From NCBI GenBank assembly GCA_964516605.1, contig CAZFAA010000055.1:1-13266 (forward strand): a DNA stretch of 13,266 bases, in the 5' to 3' direction. The translations under genes and the position numbers were made by a program. A model generated the notes under the pieces. The model was given only the letters and a program-made list of their open reading frames with translations. It had not been told where the DNA came from and did no database searches. Within the stretch, counting starts at the first letter, position 1. Every line of letters starts with the position of its first letter. This DNA comes from GCA-2732805 sp964516605 (lineage in GTDB: Bacteria > Pseudomonadota > Gammaproteobacteria > Coxiellales > Coxiellaceae). Of this stretch, positions 7,717 through 13,153 are shown piece after piece.

Positions 7717-8268
7717 ATGGATAAAGATGACGATAACATTGATTTTCAAGATGCCTTGTCAAATATTCGACCTCTGAATCAAGACAAGCACAAGCCGTTT
7801 ACGCCTGGCATAAAGCTGCGGAAAAAACGTCCATCTGAGCACGACACGCCTTTGCCTGCGCCCTATGAATACGATTTTAATCTCATCGACCAAGAATCCT
7901 GGGTGTCAGGCGAAGATCCTGTATTATTCAAACAATCTGGCCTGCAGCAGAAAATCATGAATGAGCTGCGCCGTGGTACGTACCCTATCGAAGCACGCCT
8001 GGATTTACACCGTCTGACAGCCGGTGAAGCAATGGCTTACGTGGATGACTTTTTGTCGCATTGTACCTGTGAGTCCATTCGTTGCGCGCTTATTATCCAT
8101 GGCAAAGGCAGTATGAGCCGTAATGGAAAACCCATCATCAAAAACATACTCATCGCACACTTGCGTCACAATAGCCATGTATTAGCCTACCACTCGGCGC
8201 GCCCCAAAGACGGCGGCACGGGTGCGCTCTATGTGTTGATCAGAGCCAGCCATAAGGTTTTGACTTAA
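7717..8268 (+). CDS. Smr (small MutS-related) domain protein, endonuclease-like
   Basis: This 183-residue protein has a C-terminal Smr domain (about 94-177): the catalytic-type motif LDLH at 95-98, then IIHGKG at 126-131 and GGTGALYVLI at 166-175. Smr proteins are nucleases; E. coli SmrB cleaves mRNA on collided ribosomes. The charged N-terminal 70 residues are likely flexible. Locus context (divergent from prmB-aroC) is that of E. coli smrB (yfcN). From memory, however, the N-terminal DDDNIDFQDAL, the GLQQKIMNELRRGTYP stretch and the GG-G-A end look closer to SmrA (YdaL), so I leave the symbol open. No strong Shine-Dalgarno precedes the ATG. No terminator is obvious just after the stop. Confidence 0.85.
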   Translation: MDKDDDNIDFQDALSNIRPLNQDKHKPFTPGIKLRKKRPSEHDTPLPAPYEYDFNLIDQESWVSGEDPVLFKQSGLQQKIMNELRRGTYPIEARLDLHRLTAGEAMAYVDDFLSHCTCESIRCALIIHGKGSMSRNGKPIIKNILIAHLRHNSHVLAYHSARPKDGGTGALYVLIRASHKVLT

Positions 8269-8308
8269 TAACTCATGTTACGCACATTTGGCGTGGTAGC
8301 AGCTGTCG

Positions 8309-8512
8309 ATGATTTTTCACCCACAGGTAGATGGTAAGCCAACAGATTATGCAGCATTGGCAACTGTGCTGAAAACCGTTGCAACGGAAATTTGTAAAGC
8401 AAGCACAGAGCGTGATCGCTTAAAAAAAGAAAAAATTAAAAGAACGTTATAAATGCGTTAATGCATTATTATCAAATGCAGGATTGCAAACCCCCTCATT
8501 ACGCCGCTTTTA
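8309..8512 (+). pseudogene. Small ORF broken by one frameshift
   Basis: An ATG at 8309 opens a 47-codon frame ending at 8452, rich in Lys, Glu and Thr (YAALATVLKTVATEICK, then RDRLKKEK). Removing one base in the A-rich stretch around 8430-8437 would continue it as LKERYKCVNALLSNAGLQ to a TAA at 8510-8512, 10 bp inside the 137-bp repeat. The restored product of about 67 residues would be mostly helical and charged. I do not recognise the family. There is no good ribosome binding site. It is most likely the decayed remnant of a small accessory or mobile-element gene; a sequencing error in the homopolymer is the alternative. It begins 40 nt after the smr stop. Confidence 0.35.
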
Positions 8513-8639
8513 ATTCAGGCTGAAACTTAGGCGAAATAGGTGGGAAGAACAGAAAAACGCCGTGAACAACACGGCGATTTTTAGAATTTAACTTATTGAA
8601 AATGGCGGATCATTTCGAGAATCGCCGGGATTGACACCT
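8503..8639. repeat. 137-bp direct repeat, copy 1
   Basis: This stretch is identical base for base to 9829-9965, in the same orientation, offset by 1,326 bp. Just left of the perfect match the copies keep weak similarity (CCCTCATTACGCCGC against CCCTCACATTGAGCCGC). The repeat holds a strong hairpin terminator at 8553-8582. Its right edge lies 4 nt from the stop codon of the outer-membrane protein gene. On the minus strand the edge reads AGG then TGTCAATCCCGG, which could be a transposon terminus. It may be a MITE-like unit or the end of a larger insertion element. Confidence 0.9.
8553..8582. terminator. Bidirectional rho-independent terminator in repeat copy 1
   Basis: A 7-bp GC-rich stem (CGCCGTG at 8558-8564, CACGGCG at 8570-8576) closes a 5-nt loop AACAA. 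Five A precede it and five T follow after one base, so the hairpin ends in a T-run on either strand. On the minus strand it would end the outer-membrane protein transcript. On the plus strand it would end any transcript reading through from smr. Confidence 0.8.
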
Positions 8640-8643
8640 CCTC

Positions 8644-9471
8644 CTAAATACAAAAATTGATGTTGTATTGCATCGATAACACTGGCAGGAATAAAGTAAT
8701 TTTGCGATTTTTTAGTGTGGAATAGTTATTCCAGTTTTCTGGATCTATGTTTTGCATAGTGCCTAGGTTTTTTTCGATATACATATAATTATCGAAGTTC
8801 ACTGCAACAGATGAATGGTGTCCAAGCAGCCATTGAGCACCGACACCAATAATCGGCCCTATTCCATGAACCCCATTATTATTACGATTATTTGGCACGG
8901 CATTCAATCCAGATACGAACGGTATCACGGCTAAGTTGTTATCAAATTGCATATAGCTAGCGCCTAAGCCAAGAGTAAGCGCTACGTTGGAGCTAATCAA
9001 TTTTTTAAGATTAACGAGTAAATTATATTGGTTTTTTAAAGTAACTGTATTTTGTGTACCTAGAGGGTCACCTCCTCGAGCGCCATAAATTACTCCCTGC
9101 GATTTAATTTTTCCATAGAAAGCATTAAAGCCAAAAAGAGGTTCAACGGCAAAAGTATTACCCCATGGAATATTGTATCCGATTGAACCACCACCTGCAG
9201 TTATGGCATTGGCTGTCAGAATGGCATTGCCCATGGAGTAAGTTGTTATAGCAGGTGGTATACCAGCAACTGTATTGGATGCATTAAATTGTTCTCGGGT
9301 ATTGGTTATGCCTACACCTACCAAACCTTGTATACCGATTTCAAAACCAGTAAGTGGATTAACTGGTGCAGAGGCTACGTCAGGGCCTCCAGCGAGGGAC
9401 CACTGACTGGCTGCTAACAAAGTAGAGCAACACAGTAATTTTGCGCGACGGGATAATAATAAGTTTGGCAC
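8644..9471 (-). CDS. Outer-membrane beta-barrel protein (porin/opacity-like)
   Basis: This 275-residue protein begins with a Sec signal peptide: the basic stretch LLLSRRAKLL, a hydrophobic core and likely cleavage after SLA near residue 27. The mature part is rich in Gly, Asn and alternating hydrophobic residues (GFEIGIQGLVGVGI, FAVEPLFGFNAFYG, ALTLGLGASYMQF, GPIIGVGAQWLLG), as in transmembrane beta strands of 8-10-stranded barrels. It resembles Omp_b-brl-type proteins of Legionella-like bacteria, but I cannot name an ortholog. The start is a GTG at 9471 with GGAG 6 nt upstream; the ATG at 9490 is out of frame. The C-terminus reads YNINF followed by Cys-Ile, so the aromatic last residue of the usual insertion signal is two residues early. 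The gene is flanked by the two 137-bp repeats. Confidence 0.75.
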   Translation of the reverse strand: MPNLLLSRRAKLLCCSTLLAASQWSLAGGPDVASAPVNPLTGFEIGIQGLVGVGITNTREQFNASNTVAGIPPAITTYSMGNAILTANAITAGGGSIGYNIPWGNTFAVEPLFGFNAFYGKIKSQGVIYGARGGDPLGTQNTVTLKNQYNLLVNLKKLISSNVALTLGLGASYMQFDNNLAVIPFVSGLNAVPNNRNNNGVHGIGPIIGVGAQWLLGHHSSVAVNFDNYMYIEKNLGTMQNIDPENWNNYSTLKNRKITLFLPVLSMQYNINFCI

Positions 9472-9525
9472 AGTTAACTCCGTTTAACATGAATAGCATT
9501 GCTAACGCTACCAATTAATTTTTTA

Positions 9526-9555
9526 TTTATCAAGCTTTTCCTTGCTGTCTGTCAA
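9526..9555 (-). promoter_or_regulatory. Sigma-70-type promoter for the outer-membrane protein gene
   Basis: On the minus strand a perfect -35 box TTGACA (9550-9555) is followed after 18 nt by the -10-like hexamer GATAAA (9526-9531). Transcription would start near 9518-9520, giving a leader of about 45-50 nt before the GTG start and its GGAG site. It is the best-matching promoter I see in the window. Confidence 0.6.
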
Positions 9556-9715
9556 AGCATTGTTATAGCATTTCGTGTTCAAAAAATAACAACCACGCAT
9601 CAATTAGTCACTACGGCATTTCCAGCATTATACGGACACAACCCAGAACCCAACTTTCCCATAGCTAAACCTATTCAATAACTGGCTATCTGTATCCGTT
9701 CGTTAGCAACGTTAG

Positions 9716-9856
9716 ATGTCTATATCGCAACAAAAGCAAGAAGCGATGAAAATGATGAGAGAACTAGCACCAGCTGTCATTGCTTTAGGCTTACGTAAAC
9801 ACGCTGTATTTAAAAACCCTCACATTGAGCCGCTTTTAATTCAGGCTGAAACTTAG
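9716..9856 (+). CDS. Hypothetical small protein (46 aa) ending inside repeat copy 2
   Basis: An ATG directly after an in-frame TAG opens a 46-codon frame starting MSISQQKQEAMKMM. It continues through RELAPAVIALGLRKHAVF and ends PLLIQAET, with the last nine codons plus stop encoded by the 137-bp repeat. The N-terminal half could form an amphipathic helix. No clear ribosome binding site is present and I recognise no family. In repeat copy 1 the same frame also ends PLLIQAET, but different DNA precedes it. It may be a real small gene, or the 3' end of an insertion-element gene whose body has been lost. The upstream DNA from 9560 to 9715 shows no other gene. Confidence 0.3.
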   Translation: MSISQQKQEAMKMMRELAPAVIALGLRKHAVFKNPHIEPLLIQAET

Positions 9857-9965
9857 GCGAAATAGGTGGGAAGAACAGAAAAACGCCGTGAACAACACGG
9901 CGATTTTTAGAATTTAACTTATTGAAAATGGCGGATCATTTCGAGAATCGCCGGGATTGACACCT
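9829..9965. repeat. 137-bp direct repeat, copy 2
   Basis: Identical to 8503-8639 and in the same orientation. Its right edge runs into the stop codon (9964-9966) of the 94-residue hypothetical gene, so the last bases of that TAG belong to the repeat. Together the two copies bracket the outer-membrane protein gene as a 1,326-bp repeat unit, and recombination between them would delete it. Confidence 0.9.
9879..9908. terminator. Bidirectional rho-independent terminator in repeat copy 2
   Basis: The same hairpin as in copy 1: stem CGCCGTG at 9884-9890 and CACGGCG at 9896-9902, loop AACAA, with five A before and five T after. It lies about 60 nt beyond the stop of the 94-residue hypothetical gene on the minus strand and about 20-50 nt beyond the small ORF on the plus strand, so it can serve both. 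Confidence 0.8.
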
Positions 9966-10248
9966 ACTCCCCAATCCAGCGGCTCAATCCTTCAATAATC
10001 TTTTGTGCTTGATCATTCGATGAAATATTGAATTTTGACTTTAAAACATAAGCACCATTGCGCTTTTGATAACGGCGAATAGCATAAGCCGGTGGACTGT
10101 ATTCGTTTTTCGCTGCATTCCAATTTTGAAATTGAAACATAATCGTGGACCACGCACCCTTAGTTAAAATAACTTTATCCAATTCCTTGACCTTGAGCAC
10201 ACCCTCTTCCTCAAAATTGACGGTTAACTCGTCGATTGTTTCACTCAT
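9964..10248 (-). CDS. Conserved hypothetical protein, 94 aa
   Basis: This is a small soluble acidic/basic protein without signal peptide or membrane segment. Landmarks are KVILTKGAWSTIMFQFQNW at about 25-43, AIRRYQKRNGAY at about 57-68, SKFNISS at about 72-78 and a final helix QKIIEGLSRWI. I recall similar short proteins in many gammaproteobacteria without a known function. The strand-rich middle, the KSKFNIS motif and the final helix faintly resemble PC4-like single-stranded nucleic-acid-binding proteins, but that is speculation. The start is supported by AAGGAA 6 nt before the ATG. The stop codon overlaps the edge of the 137-bp repeat, so its last residues might differ from those of relatives. 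Confidence 0.7.
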   Translation of the reverse strand: MSETIDELTVNFEEEGVLKVKELDKVILTKGAWSTIMFQFQNWNAAKNEYSPPAYAIRRYQKRNGAYVLKSKFNISSNDQAQKIIEGLSRWIGE

Positions 10249-10271
10249 TTGGATTCCTTAAATAATGAAAG

Positions 10272-10298
10272 ATTATAAAGGCGGCAATAATGCTTCAA
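10272..10298 (-). promoter_or_regulatory. Possible promoter of the 94-aa gene
   Basis: A perfect -10 hexamer TATAAT (10272-10277, minus strand) lies about 24 nt before the ATG. A TTGAAG (10293-10298) stands 15 nt upstream of it, a short spacer for sigma-70. The rest of the gap up to 10429 shows no gene and no convincing promoter for the divergent PAP2 gene. Confidence 0.4.
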
Positions 10299-10429
10299 AT
10301 AACTCTATAGTACAAGCCAAAAATGATAGACATGATTCTGGACGAACTATCAAAGTGTTATGCGCTAAACTATATACATTTCCCACCCCCTTAATCTTAA
10401 CTTAAGCTTTAGACGATAGAATAGCCCTC

Positions 10430-11383
10430 ATGATACGCAACCTCACTCAAACTCCAAGCTTAAGCCTGAGCCAAATTCAACAGGCTCTGCGCCACTGCAT
10501 CAAAGAGGATAGCTTATTTTGGAGCGTGCTCCTGACATTATCAGCCGCCATGGGTATTGTGTGCCTGCATGCCGCCTGCGTGCGCGGTTTTCACGATTAC
10601 TATTTTTCATGGTGTTGCTACCTGCTCGCAAGCCCGCTCATCCTGATCGTCAAATTGATTAATCAGCACATTAAATTAAACTTAGATACCATCGAAGTCA
10701 TGACAAAATTTACGATTGGCTTTTCGCTCGCCTACCATATTACACCGGTGTTACTCACCACACCCCACCCCCTGATTGATCACAGCTTACTGTATACAGA
10801 CCAGCTACTACACATCAACACCATTGCCTTACTTACCTTCACCCACCTGCATACATTTTTCCAAACCATTATGGTGTATTGCTATACGCGTCTGGATGGC
10901 AGTTTCATGCTACTCATATTACTGTTTACCATTCTTAATGAAAAAAAAATGACGCGTAACCTCTTAACCATGAGCCTGATTGCATTATTTGTTGCTGCCA
11001 TCACCTTTTATTTTTTCCCCGCACTGGGGCCTGCAACCGTACTCCACAGCCCACTCTTCCCGCAGTATGCGCCCATTGAACTCACTCAATACCACACAAT
11101 ACAACAGGGACTGCCTTTTGATACCAGCAATTTCTACTCTGGATTCGTATCCATGCCTTCTATTCATTGCTTTATTGCCAGCGTAGCAATCTATGCGTGT
11201 CTGGCTTGTAAAAAATTACGTTGGTACTTATTGCCCTTGGTATTATTTAATTTAGGTATTATTGCCTCAACTATGTTTTTAGGTGAACATTATCTCGTTG
11301 ATTTGATCGCTTCAGAAATATTGTTAGCCATTCTCATTGGCTGTTATACGTTATATGATAAAAAGCACAAACCAGGCAGCTGA
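10430..11383 (+). CDS. PAP2/AUR1-like membrane phosphatase or phosphotransferase
   Basis: This 317-residue inner-membrane protein has about six or more hydrophobic segments (for example near 30-50, 57-76, 92-110, 156-170, 178-196, 247-260 and 265-283). The active-site motifs of the PAP2_3/AUR1-like branch are present: FPALGPA at 196-202, SMPSIH at 241-246 with a catalytic-type His246, and GEHYLVD at 285-291 with His287 and Asp291. The classical first PAP2 motif (K-x6-RP) is absent, as in the AUR1/inositol-phosphotransferase group. Enzymes of this fold remove or transfer lipid-linked phosphate groups, such as undecaprenyl or phosphatidyl phosphates. The substrate cannot be read here. No strong Shine-Dalgarno precedes the ATG. 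The final codons form part of a hairpin that serves the convergent comEA. Confidence 0.8.
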   Translation: MIRNLTQTPSLSLSQIQQALRHCIKEDSLFWSVLLTLSAAMGIVCLHAACVRGFHDYYFSWCCYLLASPLILIVKLINQHIKLNLDTIEVMTKFTIGFSLAYHITPVLLTTPHPLIDHSLLYTDQLLHINTIALLTFTHLHTFFQTIMVYCYTRLDGSFMLLILLFTILNEKKMTRNLLTMSLIALFVAAITFYFFPALGPATVLHSPLFPQYAPIELTQYHTIQQGLPFDTSNFYSGFVSMPSIHCFIASVAIYACLACKKLRWYLLPLVLFNLGIIASTMFLGEHYLVDLIASEILLAILIGCYTLYDKKHKPGS

Positions 11384-11392
11384 TTTGTGCTT
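11360..11392 (-). terminator. Rho-independent terminator for comEA, overlapping the PAP2 gene end
   Basis: A perfect 9-bp stem (AAGCACAAA at 11363-11371, TTTGTGCTT at 11384-11392) closes a 12-nt loop that contains the PAP2 gene stop codon. On the minus strand the stem runs into a T-run (GCTTTTTATC), so it best fits termination of comEA, 31 nt beyond its stop. On the plus strand no T-run follows. Confidence 0.65.
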
Positions 11393-11422
11393 AACACTAT
11401 TCTTAGCTATCAGGGAAAAAAC

Positions 11423-11746
11423 TTAAGAATCCACTTTCATTTTTCCAGGATTTTCACGCTCAATACGCTCCAACATCTTATTACCAATTCCCTTTACCTG
11501 TGCTAACTCATCCACTGTTTTAAAATCACCGTGCTGTCCACGATAATCGATGATTGCCTGGGCTTTCTTAGAACCAATGCCGTTCAGTTGCATTAAATCA
11601 GATGCCGAGGCCGTATTAATATTAACAACTGTAGCCACACTCTTCGATTCCACATGATGCCGCACAGAGCGTTCAGCTGCGTGAGCAAAACCACTCAGCG
11701 ATAACGCACACAGTAAAATACTCAACGTTTTCAACGTCCTTTTCAT
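11423..11746 (-). CDS. comEA: ComEA-family helix-hairpin-helix DNA-binding protein, secreted
   Basis: This 107-residue protein has a signal peptide (MKRTLKTLSILL, then ALSLSGFAHA, cut likely after residue 23) and a C-terminal ComEA domain. VNINTASASDLMQLNGIGSK is followed by AQAIIDYRGQHGDF, TVDELAQVKGIGNKMLERI, giving two helix-hairpin-helix turns (NGIGSKKA and KGIGNKML). ComEA binds incoming double-stranded DNA in the periplasm during natural transformation and pulls it inward with the type IV pilus. The short form (signal plus HhH) is usual in Gram-negatives. The start at 11746 has AGGAG 6 nt upstream; the longer frame to 11845 adds a non-signal-like extension and is rejected. No other competence gene is in the window. 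Confidence 0.9.
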   Translation of the reverse strand: MKRTLKTLSILLCALSLSGFAHAAERSVRHHVESKSVATVVNINTASASDLMQLNGIGSKKAQAIIDYRGQHGDFKTVDELAQVKGIGNKMLERIERENPGKMKVDS

Positions 11747-11782
11747 TGTTTTCTCCTGAGAGTTTGTAAACAACGCGCTCAG

Positions 11783-11810
11783 TTTATAAATAATGGAACA
11801 AGGGGTGCAA
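11783..11810 (-). promoter_or_regulatory. Possible comEA promoter
   Basis: On the minus strand TATAAA (11783-11788) lies about 36 nt before the comEA ATG. TTGCAC (11805-11810) stands 16 nt upstream of it as a weak -35. The -10 is convincing; the -35 matches only in its TTG. Confidence 0.35.
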
Positions 11811-11935
11811 TACCGGGTTTTGCGCCAACAGACCCTAACAACCACACAAAAAATAGAAACACTTGATGCACATTAAGAACCCGCAAGGGCTTCAAGGCTA
11901 AAATGCCATCTGTTATCGAATCAGAGGTGAATGCC

Positions 11936-13153
11936 ATGGAATACACAATTGATATAGAGGATCCAATAGATCCAAAGAGCACTGCTGCACAAAGTGAAGA
12001 AATAAAACGAAAACAACGTGATAGTATAGCGCAGCAAATTAAAAGTAAAATACAGAAAATATTTGCTAGTACAATCAGCGATCAATTAACCGAATCATTT
12101 GCTCAGCGCTATTTACATAATAAAGAAACACATTTTGCGCTACCTATTCAGTATCCAAAAAATATTCCCGTATTGGTCAGAGCAGAATGCGAGCCTCATC
12201 CTATAGCAACCGCCCTAGCAACCGTAGAATATTTTCCAAGCATAACGATCAAGCTACAAGCCACATCTAAAACTCCGCACAACTCAGACAATAATACTTA
12301 CAATGAAGGTGATACACGTCAGCGCACAGGTTCGATTGTTGAGCAATACAAAAAGCATGTGATACAACCTATAAGCTCGCATGCAGATCTTAACAAAAAA
12401 GCTGAAGAACTGCGTAATTATTGTCGTATTGAAACAAAAGCTAATACAGAACATCCTGATCACATAATGATTTATCGCGGACATGATGAAAAATCATTCG
12501 TTACACGCAATCTGCATGCCCGTAAACCAAACAAAAATAGCTTTACTCAAGACTGGGCCAATGTCGTCTTAATTGAAGATCGGGTTGCTGGAAGACGACA
12601 AGCGTATATTTATGATGCCAGTACAGGACTCACTGACGAAGCATTTACCTGTGGCCTGCAAAGTTTTACAGTGTGTGCCCAAGGGCTTATAAAAATTACA
12701 ACTACAGCGCTGACGGCAAATCCTAATATAAAAATCCCCAGCATTCAGTTTGTCTCAACAAACCCTGATCCAGATCCTCGAGTCGGTGCAGATGCTTACC
12801 AGTTGATTCATCATTTAACTGGTACGCTAAACATTCCAATGCAAATGAGCATCATGAGAACAACAGCAAGCATCCCATCTCCACACTATTATTATAAATC
12901 TAAAAAATCAGAACCTGATGCAGATTCAGCTATTGTGAAAGCTATTAAACAAGAGGAACAGCGGGAAAACACGGCACGCTTAGCAGAGCAAAGTGCCATT
13001 CAGCGCACAACAAAAAAATCCACCATACCGAATTCATGCACAGCAGGAAAAAAAAGCTACCTGAGTTGCATGATCAGTTTTTTTTATCCTCGCAAAAAAG
13101 AAGTATACAAATCAGAATTTATTAGCTTAAGTGATCTAATGCATAAAAATTAA
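11936..13153 (+). CDS. Unknown 405-aa protein; centre resembles CE-clan cysteine proteases lacking catalytic residues
   Basis: No family is recognised with confidence. The protein has no signal peptide or clear membrane segment. Residues 20-60 are charged and helical, and 335-362 are another charged, Glu/Gln/Arg-rich helix, possibly coiled. In the middle, DWANVVLIED (206-215) then AYIYDASTG (223-231), and later NPDPDPRVGADAYQLIHHL (276-294), follow the order of CE-clan (Ulp1/YopJ-like) proteases: HW-VLLI, a YDS turn, then Q-D--CGA-A--LI. His would be replaced by Asp and the nucleophile Cys by Val283. The ATG at 11936 has GAGGTGA 5 nt upstream; an ATG at 11903 with AAGG would add 11 residues. 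An injected effector is conceivable given the suspected lineage, but nothing in the sequence proves secretion. Confidence 0.6.
   Translation: MEYTIDIEDPIDPKSTAAQSEEIKRKQRDSIAQQIKSKIQKIFASTISDQLTESFAQRYLHNKETHFALPIQYPKNIPVLVRAECEPHPIATALATVEYFPSITIKLQATSKTPHNSDNNTYNEGDTRQRTGSIVEQYKKHVIQPISSHADLNKKAEELRNYCRIETKANTEHPDHIMIYRGHDEKSFVTRNLHARKPNKNSFTQDWANVVLIEDRVAGRRQAYIYDASTGLTDEAFTCGLQSFTVCAQGLIKITTTALTANPNIKIPSIQFVSTNPDPDPRVGADAYQLIHHLTGTLNIPMQMSIMRTTASIPSPHYYYKSKKSEPDADSAIVKAIKQEEQRENTARLAEQSAIQRTTKKSTIPNSCTAGKKSYLSCMISFFYPRKKEVYKSEFISLSDLMHKN

Noticed and set aside
8423..8440. Programmed -1 frameshift site at the A-rich tract
   Set aside because: The A AAA AAG heptamer is not in the zero frame, and the shift needed is +1, so a mutation or sequencing error is more likely.
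8592..8634. Tiny frame MADHFENRRD inside the repeat
   Set aside because: It is only ten codons with no ribosome binding site; the repeat is better explained as terminator or element-end DNA.
9499..9681. 60-codon plus-strand frame starting with TTG
   Set aside because: It overlaps the strong minus-strand promoter of the outer-membrane protein gene, has no ribosome binding site and a low-complexity, unfamiliar product.
8503..9965. CRISPR array
   Set aside because: There are only two 137-bp copies more than 1 kb apart with a gene between them; no short regularly spaced repeats are present.
11747..11845. N-terminal extension of comEA
   Set aside because: The downstream ATG has an AGGAG site and begins a clean signal peptide; the extension would bury it.
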